From: Streptomyces alfalfae
GTDB taxonomy: Bacteria > Actinomycetota > Actinomycetes > Streptomycetales > Streptomycetaceae
Assembly (NCBI RefSeq): GCF_004127445.1
Contig: NZ_QEXM01000043.1
Coordinates: 248,001-312,000, forward strand
Direction: 5' to 3'
Length of the DNA: 64,000 nucleotides
Made by a program: the position numbers and the translations under genes. Positions 1-6,895 of the stretch are shown here, one piece after another (position 1 is the stretch's first letter; each line of letters starts with the position of its first letter). The notes below the pieces were generated by a model that worked only from the letters and a program-made list of their open reading frames with translations, did no database searches and was not told where the DNA came from.

Positions 1-554
1 ACTTCCCCGGCGACGTCCTCGTGGGCGCCGCCCTCGGCGCCGGCGCCGCCTTCGCGGTGCGCGGCCTCGTCTCCGCCCGGAAGCCGCGCACGCGGACGCC
101 GGGCAGGACGCGCGCGGACGCCCCGGCGCTGCCGGGCGGCGAGGGCCTGGTGGTGATCGCCGAGTCCGCGGCCGGTGAGCGGATCGAGGCGCTGCGCGAG
201 GCGCTGCCCCTGGCGGAGTTCGTCGTCTGCGACGCCACCGAGCTGCCCGCCGAGCTGGAGAAGGCCGCGGACCGCGCGCGGGCCGTCGGGGTCTGCGGCA
301 ACGACACCGCGGTGAACGTCGCCGCCGCCGTCGCCCTGCGGCACGCCCTGCCGCTCGCGGTCCTGCCGGGCGGCGCGTCGGAGCGCTTCGCGTACGAGAT
401 CGACGCCGAGGAGGCACGTGACGTGTGCCGCGCCGTGGAGACGGGCAGCGCGGTGGCGGTCGCGGCGGAGCGCCTGCGCATGGGCGGCCGGGATGTCGAC
501 GTGGAGGGGGGCGGGGCCGTGCTGACGGTGTACCGGCCGGGGGGCGCGGCGTGA
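1..554 (+). CDS. C-terminal part of a PAP2 phosphatase / diacylglycerol kinase-like fusion (5' end outside window)
   Basis: The frame is open from the first bases and no convincing start is seen inside, so the gene begins before the window. The first residues, FPGDVLVGAALGAGAA, look like the end of a PAP2 (phosphatidic acid phosphatase) domain, where the last conserved His/Asp region is followed by a glycine/alanine-rich helix. The rest resembles the catalytic half of diacylglycerol kinase/sphingosine kinase-like proteins: VGVCGNDTAVNVAA sits where GGDGTVNEV is expected and LPGGASERFA where PGGTxNDFA is expected. Both motifs are degenerate and the kinase-like part is short, so activity is uncertain. 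A role in membrane lipid turnover is inferred from the family only. Confidence 0.6.
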   Translation, partial: FPGDVLVGAALGAGAAFAVRGLVSARKPRTRTPGRTRADAPALPGGEGLVVIAESAAGERIEALREALPLAEFVVCDATELPAELEKAADRARAVGVCGNDTAVNVAAAVALRHALPLAVLPGGASERFAYEIDAEEARDVCRAVETGSAVAVAAERLRMGGRDVDVEGGGAVLTVYRPGGAA

Positions 555-565
555 CCCGCACCTGC

Positions 566-596
566 TTGACCACATACTGATACGTGGGTCTCATTA
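566..596 (+). promoter_or_regulatory. Possible promoter for the methyltransferase gene
   Basis: TTGACC at 566-571 is a good -35 hexamer in an unusually AT-rich patch between two GC-rich genes. The -10 is weak: TCATTA at 591-596 with 19-bp spacing is the best reading. It lies about 70 bp upstream of the start at 663. Confidence 0.3.
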
Positions 597-662
597 TTCG
601 GCATGGCGGCGTACGGTTCCCGGTACCGCAGCGAGCCCGGCGAACCGCGAAGGAGCACCGCC

Positions 663-1508
663 ATGCCGAGGGAGACCACCACGCCGAGCGGGACGGCGAC
701 ACCGAGGGAGACCGCCGTCTACACGCACGGACACCATGAGTCCGTGCTGCGCTCACACACCTGGCGCACCGCCGCCAACTCGGCGGCCTACCTCATCGGT
801 GCGCTGAAGCCGCACATGAAGGTGCTCGACATCGGCTGCGGGCCCGGCACCATCACCGCCGACCTGGCGGAACTGGTGCCCGAGGGCCACGTCACGGCCG
901 TGGACCACGCGCCGGACATCCTGGGCAAGGCGCGCGCGACGGCCACCGAACGCGGTCTGACGAACCTCGACTTCGCCGTCGCCGACGTGCACGACCTCGA
1001 CTACCCCGACGACTCCTTCTGCGTCGTCCACGCCCACCAGGTGCTCCAGCACGTGGGAGACCCGGTGCGCGCGCTGCGCGAGATGCGGCGGGTGTGCAGG
1101 CCGGGCGGCATCGTCGCGATCCGCGACGCGGACTACTCGGCGATGACCTGGTACCCCGACGTACCCGCCATGGACGACTGGCTGGACCTCTACCTGCGCG
1201 TGGCCCGCGCCAACGGCGGCGAGCCCGACGCGGGCCGCCGCCTCCGGGCCTGGGCCCTGCGGGCCGGCTTCACGGACATCACCGCGACCGCCGCCACCTG
1301 GTGCTACGCCTCCGATGACGAGCGCGCCTGGTGGAGCGGCCTCTGGGCGGACCGCACGCTCGCCTCCGCCTACGCCGAACGCGCGGTGGCCGGCGGACAC
1401 ACGGACACCGCGGGCCTCGATGCCGTGGCGGCGGCGTGGCGGACGTGGGGCGCGGAGGCGGAGGGGTGGTTCGCGGTCCTGCACGGAGAGATCCTCTGCC
1501 GGAAGTAG
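663..1508 (+). CDS. Class I SAM-dependent methyltransferase
   Basis: A 281-residue methyltransferase. Motif I is VLDIGCGPG at about residues 54-62, followed by the acidic motif (VTAVDHAPDIL), an aspartate-rich motif II region (VADVHDLDYPDDSF) and HVGDPVRALREMRRVCRPGG, the usual post-motif helix of UbiE/Methyltransf_11 proteins. The start at 663 is chosen because GAAGGAG (649-655) lies 7 nt upstream. An ATG at 603 in the same frame would add 20 low-complexity residues and lacks a ribosome site. The substrate cannot be told from sequence. The gene stands alone and converges on gvpK with 25 bp between stops. Confidence 0.85.
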   Translation: MPRETTTPSGTATPRETAVYTHGHHESVLRSHTWRTAANSAAYLIGALKPHMKVLDIGCGPGTITADLAELVPEGHVTAVDHAPDILGKARATATERGLTNLDFAVADVHDLDYPDDSFCVVHAHQVLQHVGDPVRALREMRRVCRPGGIVAIRDADYSAMTWYPDVPAMDDWLDLYLRVARANGGEPDAGRRLRAWALRAGFTDITATAATWCYASDDERAWWSGLWADRTLASAYAERAVAGGHTDTAGLDAVAAAWRTWGAEAEGWFAVLHGEILCRK

Positions 1509-1533
1509 CCCGCGGCCCGCCCCGTCGCTCCGG

Positions 1534-1959
1534 CTACTCCCTGGGCAGCAGGGGGCCCAGCGGCCCGAGGTCGAGGTTCAGGTCCTCGGGCTTCAGCCCG
1601 TACCGGTCGCGCAGCTCGGCCATCCGGTCCTCCAGGAGCATCAGCGTCAAACCGATCCGCTCCTCCTGGTCCTCGGTGAGGTCGCCGGTGTCGAAGCGGC
1701 GCACGGCTTGGCGCTCCATGAGCTGCCGCAGCAGCTCGATGATGGTCAGGACCAGCTTCACCAGGTCCCGCTCGACGGTGTCGGGGTCGAGATCCATGCG
1801 CTTGCCACCGCGGTCCTTCTCGGCAGCCCCACCGCGGTCCTTCTCGGCGGCCACCAGGGTCTCCACGAGACCGTTCATGTCCCGCGGCGCCGGCGCATCG
1901 CGCCCATCCCGCGGCTCGGGCTGCGCCGTCTCCTGCGGGCCCTCGGTCTCGGGCTCCAT
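1534..1959 (-). CDS. gvpK: Gas vesicle protein GvpK
   Basis: A 141-residue protein, the last gene of the gas-vesicle operon. The C-terminal two thirds carry the GvpK signature: DLVKLVLTIIELLRQLMERQ, then RFDTGDLTEDQEERIGLTLM and a terminal LNLDLGPLGPLL. The N-terminal ~50 residues are Pro/Glu/Arg-rich and include a short duplication, EKDRGGAAEKDRGG. The start is the ATG at 1959, just below the gvpS stop. GvpK is a minor protein needed for vesicle assembly in haloarchaea and cyanobacteria. Its role in actinomycetes, most of which do not visibly float, is not established. Confidence 0.9.
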   Translation of the reverse strand: MEPETEGPQETAQPEPRDGRDAPAPRDMNGLVETLVAAEKDRGGAAEKDRGGKRMDLDPDTVERDLVKLVLTIIELLRQLMERQAVRRFDTGDLTEDQEERIGLTLMLLEDRMAELRDRYGLKPEDLNLDLGPLGPLLPRE

Positions 1960-1961
1960 GG

Positions 1962-2180
1962 TCACTCCAGTTCCATCCTCGACGAAGGCATCGGCCCGCT
2001 GTCCGGCCACGGCGAGGGCACCTGCTCGTTCACCGAGCTGATCAGTGCGTTCAAGTCGATGCGTACGAGGTCCACGTCCGCGATCCGCAGGGTGATGTCG
2101 CCCGTGATGACGACGCCGCCCGCGAGGAGGCGGTCCAACAGGTCGACCAGGGCGATCTCCCTGCGCTCCACCACCGTCAT
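1962..2180 (-). CDS. gvpS: Gas vesicle protein GvpS (GvpA/J family)
   Basis: A 72-residue member of the GvpA/GvpJ structural family. It shows the two beta-strand/helix core: ALVDLLDRLLAGGVVITGDITLRIADVDLVRIDLNALISS. The start ATG at 2180 overlaps the gvpL stop (ATGA), so translation is probably coupled. Position between gvpL and gvpK is the usual place of gvpS in Streptomyces clusters. It lacks the long C-terminal tails seen in GvpA and GvpJ of this cluster. Confidence 0.88.
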   Translation of the reverse strand: MTVVERREIALVDLLDRLLAGGVVITGDITLRIADVDLVRIDLNALISSVNEQVPSPWPDSGPMPSSRMELE

Positions 2181-3064
2181 CGCGAACGCCCCGCTCCCCC
2201 ACCGCTCTCCACGTCGTCCCCGGTGAAGGAGTACGCGGCCCAGGGCCCCGTCAGCTCCACCGTCAGGCCCGCGGCGTCCTCGTCCTTCGTGGCGTCCACC
2301 AGTTCCACGAACTCCTCGGAGTGCGCGCGGGGCACCAGATACGCGGCGTTCAGGATGTTGCGGCCCGGCGTGTCGGAGAGCGAGGAGTTCTGCGGGGCGT
2401 GCAGGCGCGCGTCGTCGGCGTGCCGCGACAGCTCCTCGTGCAGCCGCTGCGCGAAGGCCTCGGCCCGCTTCCAGCCCTCGTCCTGGGCGGTGCGCTGCTG
2501 GCGTCGGAGCCGCAGGTAGTCGCGACCGGAGAGCGGCTTTTCGGGGGCCTCGCCGCCGGCTGTCGCGGACGACTGCTTGTCTGAGGACCGGATGTCTGAC
2601 GAGTGGCCGCCGGATGTCCGGTTGTCTGAGGACCGGTTGTCCGAGGAGTGGTCCGGGCTCTCCATGTGGACCTTGACGCCCCACTCCACGCAGCCGTCGA
2701 TCCGGTCGAGGATGCGCCAGAACCGCTCGGCCCCGTCCTGCAGCATCGCGCGGACCCCGCTGTCGTCCCGGAAGACGGTCGCGAGGCGCAGCGGCAGCGG
2801 GCAGGTGACCGAGGTGAGCGCGCCGATCACCCGCTGGTGGGCCCTGGCGGTCTCGGAGAGCCAGTCCAGGTCCTCCAGGTGCGCGCGCAGGGGCTCCTCG
2901 GCGAAGTCCCGCGCCGGGACCGGGCCCACGAGGGCGACCAGGCCCTCGTGGTTGAGCTGCCGGGGCGGGACGCCGCCGACCCCGGTCAGGTCGGCGGCGA
3001 GGGGTGCGTCCAGAGGGCGGCACACCGCGTACACGTACCGCAGTTCATCACTGGTAGCGCTCAC
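2177..3064 (-). CDS. gvpL: Gas vesicle protein GvpL (GvpF/GvpL family) with inserted SSDxR repeat linker
   Basis: A GvpL/GvpF family protein of 295 residues. The N-terminal domain opens with ELRYVYAVCRP and the C-terminal domain contains NAAYLVPRAHSEEFVELVD, both typical. The start is GTG at 3064: AAGGAG lies 4 nt upstream and it overlaps the gvpJ stop by 17 bp. An ATG at 3088 in the same frame is less likely. Residues about 134-163 hold an unusual low-complexity insert, HSSDNRSSDNRTSGGHSSD and following, which joins the two domains. The same SSDNR/SSDKQ language occurs in GvpO, with 19 identical bases shared (2573-2591 and 7706-7724). Confidence 0.9.
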   Translation of the reverse strand: MSATSDELRYVYAVCRPLDAPLAADLTGVGGVPPRQLNHEGLVALVGPVPARDFAEEPLRAHLEDLDWLSETARAHQRVIGALTSVTCPLPLRLATVFRDDSGVRAMLQDGAERFWRILDRIDGCVEWGVKVHMESPDHSSDNRSSDNRTSGGHSSDIRSSDKQSSATAGGEAPEKPLSGRDYLRLRRQQRTAQDEGWKRAEAFAQRLHEELSRHADDARLHAPQNSSLSDTPGRNILNAAYLVPRAHSEEFVELVDATKDEDAAGLTVELTGPWAAYSFTGDDVESGGGAGRSR

Positions 3065-3401
3065 GTGACTCCTTCTCCGCGGGCTCAAGGGATTCGCGTC
3101 CCTCGAGCTCCTCGATACGCCTTCTCAGCTCGGCGTTCTCCTGGGCGAGCTCACCCCGGTGCGCTCCCGAGGAGAGCGCCGGGTCGTTCTCCCACCAGTC
3201 GATACCCATTTCCCTGGCCTTGTCGACCGAGGCGACGATGAGGCGGAGCTTAATGGTGAGCAGTTCGATGTCGAGCAGGTTGATCTTGATGTCGCCCGCG
3301 ATGACGATGCCCTTGTCCAGGACACGTTCGAGGATGTCGGCGAGGTTGGCTCCACCGCCGCTCCCGTAGGGGTCAGGCAGCCGGCCCGGGGTGGCCGTCA
3401 T
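3048..3401 (-). CDS. gvpJ: Gas vesicle protein GvpJ (GvpA family)
   Basis: A 117-residue GvpA-fold protein. The core at about residues 19-63 reads NLADILERVLDKGIVIAG, then DIKINLLDIELLTIKLRLIVASVDKA. It is followed by a charged, probably coiled-coil tail (ELAQENAELRRRIEELEGR) with heptad-like leucines. Start ATG at 3401 overlaps the gvpZ stop (ATGA) and its end overlaps the GTG of gvpL, so it sits in a tightly coupled block. GvpJ proteins are minor shell or nucleation components. The coiled-coil tail could mediate contacts with other Gvp proteins. Confidence 0.9.
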   Translation of the reverse strand: MTATPGRLPDPYGSGGGANLADILERVLDKGIVIAGDIKINLLDIELLTIKLRLIVASVDKAREMGIDWWENDPALSSGAHRGELAQENAELRRRIEELEGRESLEPAEKESRERYQ

Positions 3402-4672
3402 CGGCGGCTCCGTCCGCCGCCGGACGACTCGGCGTACTCGCGCCGCTTGTCCTCCTCGGCGTCGGCTTCCTCGTCGTCCTCGTACTCGGCCTCCGGCTCG
3501 TCGTCCTCCGGCTCGTCCTCGTACTCGGCCTCCGGTTCGTCGGACCGGTCGTCCGCCCGCTCGTCCGGGCGCTCATCCTCGTACTCGCCCTCGGCTTCGT
3601 CCTCGACTCCGTCCTCGTCGGCTCCGTCCTCGTCCTCGTACTCGGCCTCCGGCTCGTCGTCCTCCGGCTCGTCCTCGTACTCGGCGTCCGGTTCGTCCTC
3701 GTACTCGGCGTCCGCGTCAGCGCCGTGGTCCTCGCCCTGGTCCTCGTCCTGGTCCTGCTCACGGTCCTCGTCGTACTCGCTCTGAGGGTCGTTCTCGGAC
3801 TCGTTCGCGGACTCGGACTCGTTCTCGTTCTCTTCGCGCTCTTCCTCCGCCACGGCGTCCTCGTGGCTGCGGACGACCTCGCCGTCGCGGATCTCACCGC
3901 GCCAACCGTCGCTCGCCTCGCCGCGGATCGAGATGTGCCGGGCGAAATTCTTGAGGTCCAGGCGTGCCCTGCGGCCCTGGGCGCGCCAGATGTTGCCGGT
4001 CTTCTCGAACAGGCCCTTCGGGTAGTACTCGATGACGAGCAGTACCCGGGTGAGGTTCTCCGCGAGCGAGTGGAAGGTGACGACGCCCTTGGTCGTCCCC
4101 TTGGCGCCCTCCGAGGTCCAGGTGATCCGCTGGTCCGGGACCTGCTCGGTGGTGTGGGCCTTCCAGCTCCGGCTCGACCAGAAGACCTTCAGCTTCCAGT
4201 CGGTGTCCGTGTCGCTCGCCACGGTGGCGCCCTTGACGCCCTTGGCGAACGTGGAGAACTCCTGGTACTGGGTCCACTGGTCGTACGCCTCACGGATCGG
4301 CACGCCGACGTCGACGTACTCCAGGATCACCGTGGGCTTCTGGCCCGCGCCGCCCTTCTTCCGCTTGCCGCCGCCGATGCCCTTGACGGCGTCGGTCACC
4401 TTGTCCTTGAGGTGGCCACCGCCGATCTCCAGTGCGCTGCGCACCGGGCCCTTGCCCTCGGAGACCTTCTTGCCGGCCTGGAGAGCGAGTTTGCCGAAGC
4501 CGGGGCTCTTGCCGTCGGCGATGTCGTTCAGCTTGACCGTGGCGTCGCCCAGCTTGTGGCCCACGCCGACGAGCATGCGCTCCGCCTGGGCCATGAGGTA
4601 GGACTGCGCCTCCTCCTTCAGGCGTTCGACGGCGGGGCCGCGCGCGATGTTGCTCAGGGGAGAGTCAGCCAT
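3398..4672 (-). CDS. gvpZ: GvpZ: SRPBCC-domain gas-vesicle-cluster protein with long acidic tail
   Basis: A 424-residue protein with three parts. Residues 1-115 are helical and basic at the end (GGGKRKKGGAGQKP). Residues ~118-270 form an SRPBCC/polyketide-cyclase-like domain (VPIREAYDQWTQYQEFSTFAKGV ... FHSLAENLTRVLLVIEYYPKG). Residues ~275-424 are almost entirely Asp/Glu with repeated AEYEDEPEDDEPEAEYEDE units. The start ATG at 4672 overlaps the gvpY stop by 8 bp (ATGGCTGA). SRPBCC domains bind lipids or hydrophobic ligands. GvpZ is confined to actinomycete gas-vesicle clusters and its function is unknown. The acidic tail is nearly complementary in charge to the basic tail of GvpY. Confidence 0.85.
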   Translation of the reverse strand: MADSPLSNIARGPAVERLKEEAQSYLMAQAERMLVGVGHKLGDATVKLNDIADGKSPGFGKLALQAGKKVSEGKGPVRSALEIGGGHLKDKVTDAVKGIGGGKRKKGGAGQKPTVILEYVDVGVPIREAYDQWTQYQEFSTFAKGVKGATVASDTDTDWKLKVFWSSRSWKAHTTEQVPDQRITWTSEGAKGTTKGVVTFHSLAENLTRVLLVIEYYPKGLFEKTGNIWRAQGRRARLDLKNFARHISIRGEASDGWRGEIRDGEVVRSHEDAVAEEEREENENESESANESENDPQSEYDEDREQDQDEDQGEDHGADADAEYEDEPDAEYEDEPEDDEPEAEYEDEDGADEDGVEDEAEGEYEDERPDERADDRSDEPEAEYEDEPEDDEPEAEYEDDEEADAEEDKRREYAESSGGGRSRR

Positions 4673-5348
4673 TGTCGCGGCCTCCCTTCGACGTGCCGCC
4701 CGAGCGGGCCGAGGTCGCCCTGCGGGCGGTACCGCGGGCCGCGGTGGTCTTCTTCTGCGTGGTCTTGCGCGCCGTCTTCTGGGCGGTCTTCCTCGCCGGA
4801 GCCTTCTTCGTGGCCGCCCTGGGGGCGGACTTCGCGTCCGACTTCGACGCGGACCGGGAACCGGAGGACCGCTTGGCCGGCGCCTTGTCGTGCTGCCGGT
4901 CGTCGTCGGACGCGGACTTCCGCTCCCGGTCCTCCCGGTCCCCGTCGTCCCTGTCGCCCTCGTCGTCCTCTTCGTCCTCGTCGTCCCGCCCGACGACCTT
5001 GCCCTTGAGGTTCTTGGCGTCATCGGGCACGACGCCCGCGATACGGTCCTGGACGTCCAGGGTGCGGTCGTGGAGACGATCGGCGAGACCTTCGAGCTGC
5101 CGGTTGAGGAGAGAACCCGTGGCAGCCTTGCCCACACCCCGCAGATCCTGGCGAAGCTGGTCGCCGATCTCCTTGAACTGCGGGTTGTTCTCCAGCTGCT
5201 GGGTCACCAGTGAACCCAGCGCCTTGGGGCTCAGGTTGAGCCGCTTGCCGGCCACCATCGTGCCCACGGCGAACGCGAACTTCGCCTTCTTCGTACGGCC
5301 GAGGACGTATCCCGCGCCCACGGCGAGGCCCACTGCCAGTCGATTCAT
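4665..5348 (-). CDS. gvpY: GvpY: small membrane-type protein with histone H1-like basic tail
   Basis: A 227-residue protein. The N-terminus (MNRLAVGLAVGAGYVLGRTKKAKFAFAVGTMVAG) is a short glycine-rich hydrophobic hairpin. A helical segment follows (residues ~38-115), then a strongly acidic stretch (DDEDEEDDEGDRDDGDRED). The last ~75 residues are Lys/Ala/Arg/Thr-rich (KKAPARKTAQKTARKTTQKK), like histone H1 or HupS tails. ATGA overlap with gvpG. It occupies the gvpY position of Streptomyces clusters. The function is unknown; a membrane-anchored scaffold is one reading, binding to nucleic acid by the tail is another. Confidence 0.83.
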   Translation of the reverse strand: MNRLAVGLAVGAGYVLGRTKKAKFAFAVGTMVAGKRLNLSPKALGSLVTQQLENNPQFKEIGDQLRQDLRGVGKAATGSLLNRQLEGLADRLHDRTLDVQDRIAGVVPDDAKNLKGKVVGRDDEDEEDDEGDRDDGDREDRERKSASDDDRQHDKAPAKRSSGSRSASKSDAKSAPRAATKKAPARKTAQKTARKTTQKKTTAARGTARRATSARSGGTSKGGRDNG

Positions 5349-5587
5349 CAGAAGTCCTGTCCTGTGCTGTGTTGCAGCCTGTCGAGGAGCTCGTCCTCGC
5401 GCCGCTCGAACTCGTCCTCGTCGATCTCGCCCGCCTCCAGGCGTTCCTCGAGCCGGGAGAGTTCACGACGGATGGCCGAAGGGTCGTAGTACTGCCGCTC
5501 CGCCTCGTCGACCACCTGCCGCAGCACCCAGAGGGAGCCGCGGGCCGGGGCGAGGGGCAGCATGAGCAGTTCGCCGATCAGTCCCAT
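5348..5587 (-). CDS. gvpG: Gas vesicle protein GvpG
   Basis: A 79-residue GvpG protein. MGLIGELLMLPLAPARGSLWVLRQV is the family's hydrophobic N-terminus, followed by an amphipathic helical region with IRRELSRLEERLEAGEIDEDEFERREDELLDRL. GvpG proteins are small accessory assembly factors, normally beside gvpF as here. The start ATG at 5587 is 12 bp after the gvpF stop; the end overlaps gvpY by ATGA. Confidence 0.92.
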   Translation of the reverse strand: MGLIGELLMLPLAPARGSLWVLRQVVDEAERQYYDPSAIRRELSRLEERLEAGEIDEDEFERREDELLDRLQHSTGQDF

Positions 5588-5599
5588 GCCGTTGCTCCG

Positions 5600-6340
5600 C
5601 TACTCCGCGGGCTGCGAGGGCCCCGGGTCGACGAAGCTGTACGGGGGAAGCGGTCCGTGCACCCGCAGTTCCAGCTGCGGCTGGTTGGCCCTCAGTTCCT
5701 CGACCGCGGCGAGCAGGCCCTCGGCCGAGTCGCGGTGCACCAGGAACGAGATGTTCGCCAGCCAGCCGGTGCCCTCGGGCCCCGGTTCGATCGCCTCGGC
5801 GGTCGGTTCGAGGGCGCGCCGCACCTCGACGGCGTCGCTCTGCTCACGGGCCCGCACGGTGTTGGACACCGCCTCGCCGAGCTTCAGCTTCTCCTCCTGG
5901 GAGCCGCCGCCCTGACGCTGGTTGGCCTCGACCATGGCGCGCAGCTCCGGGTTCTCGGCGAGGACCTGGTGCAGCACGGCCTGTTCGTTGTGGGAGGCCT
6001 TCACGTTGTACTCGACCTTCCCGTCGAGTGCGCGCAGCCGCTCGCCGTAGTGCTCGGCCCGCTCGCCGAGGACGCTGACGACCGTCTCGTCGTCCGGCGC
6101 GAGGCTGCCGAAGCGCATCGGCAGCACGGAGCCCGCGGCACCCGCCTCGGAGAGGACGTTCTGGTGGGCGAGCAGGTCGCGCCGCTTGGGCTTGAGGTCC
6201 TCGGGGGCGTCGCTGACGATCGCCGCGAGGTCACCGTGCTTGAGGACGCGCACGGTGCACGCCGGCTTGCCGATGCCCTCCATGCCGTCGGGGAGCGCCG
6301 GGTGGGCGCTGCTCGCGATGCCGTAGACGTAGGTGGTCAC
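5600..6340 (-). CDS. gvpF: Gas vesicle protein GvpF (GvpF/GvpL family)
   Basis: A 246-residue GvpF. It starts TTYVYGIASSAHPAL and contains the family blocks LKPKRRDLLAHQNVL, VLPMRFGSLAPDDETVVSVL, KVEYNVKASHNEQAVL and a C-terminal NISFLVHRDSAEGLLAAVEEL ... LRVHGPLPPYSF. GvpF binds GvpA at the inner face of growing vesicles in cyanobacteria. The start is a GTG at 6340 overlapping the gvpA stop (GTGA), so it depends on gvpA translation. There is no low-complexity insert here, in contrast to GvpL. Confidence 0.93.
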   Translation of the reverse strand: MTTYVYGIASSAHPALPDGMEGIGKPACTVRVLKHGDLAAIVSDAPEDLKPKRRDLLAHQNVLSEAGAAGSVLPMRFGSLAPDDETVVSVLGERAEHYGERLRALDGKVEYNVKASHNEQAVLHQVLAENPELRAMVEANQRQGGGSQEEKLKLGEAVSNTVRAREQSDAVEVRRALEPTAEAIEPGPEGTGWLANISFLVHRDSAEGLLAAVEELRANQPQLELRVHGPLPPYSFVDPGPSQPAE

Positions 6341-6762
6341 TCCTGCTCCTCCTTACGGCGCGACGAGGTGGAGCGCCGGGCGCGCGGGCGCTCCTCGCGC
6401 TGGCCTTCCTCACGGGACTGCTTGAAGGCGTCCGATATCGTCTCGGCCGCCCCGGAGAGCGCGCCCTTGGACTTGCCCTTGGCGCCGGACTCCGTGATCT
6501 CGCCCACGAGGTCGGGCAGGCCCGGGTCCTTCTTGGGGCCGGATTCCAGGTCGAGGCGGTTGCACGCCTCGGCGAAACGCAGATAGGTGTCGACACTCGC
6601 GACGACCACACGGACATCGATCTTCAGGATCTCGATGCCGACCAGTGAGACGCGAACGAAGGCGTCGATGACGAGTCCTCGGTCGAGAATGAGTTCCACG
6701 ACGTCGTACAGGCCGCTGGAGCCGCCTCCGCCGCCGGACTGTTGTGCCGGAACCACAGTCAT
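6337..6762 (-). CDS. gvpA: Gas vesicle structural protein GvpA
   Basis: The main shell protein. Residues ~18-66 carry the conserved core LYDVVELILDRGLVIDAFVRVSLVGIEILKIDVRVVVASVDTYL-like sequence, giving the helix-strand-strand-helix unit of the vesicle wall. At 141 residues it is about twice the cyanobacterial GvpA: a ~65-residue hydrophilic, basic C-terminal tail ends in RRSTSSRRKEEQE. The start ATG at 6762 has a strong AAGGAGG nine bases upstream and an unstructured leader, in line with high expression. Such extended GvpA proteins are usual in Streptomyces, where vesicles have rarely been observed. Confidence 0.9.
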   Translation of the reverse strand: MTVVPAQQSGGGGGSSGLYDVVELILDRGLVIDAFVRVSLVGIEILKIDVRVVVASVDTYLRFAEACNRLDLESGPKKDPGLPDLVGEITESGAKGKSKGALSGAAETISDAFKQSREEGQREERPRARRSTSSRRKEEQE

Positions 6763-6895
6763 ACCGTTGAGCCTCCTTGAGTCTTTTCTCTTCCTTGTCT
6801 TGGTCTTGCGCGGGCACGTCTGTTCGGCCCGTTGGGGTGCTGATGTACGTGCGTGTGCTTGTGCGTGTGTTTGTGGGTACGGGGCCGGGCGCGGT
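6763..6895 (-). promoter_or_regulatory. Unusual CA- and purine-rich leader of gvpA
   Basis: The 133 bp between gvpO and gvpA are strikingly poor in G on the coding strand. A CA-rich run (ACAAACACACGCACAAGCAC) is followed by AAGACAAGGAAGAGAAAAG and the AAGGAGG ribosome site. Such a stretch would stay single-stranded in mRNA and favour loading of ribosomes or protection. No clear promoter or hairpin was found in it. Confidence 0.5.

Noticed and set aside
3391..5008. Ser- or Arg-rich open frames on the plus strand across gvpJ, gvpZ and gvpY
   Set aside because: They mirror the Asp/Glu repeats of GvpZ; the low-complexity composition is an effect of the repeat, not a gene.
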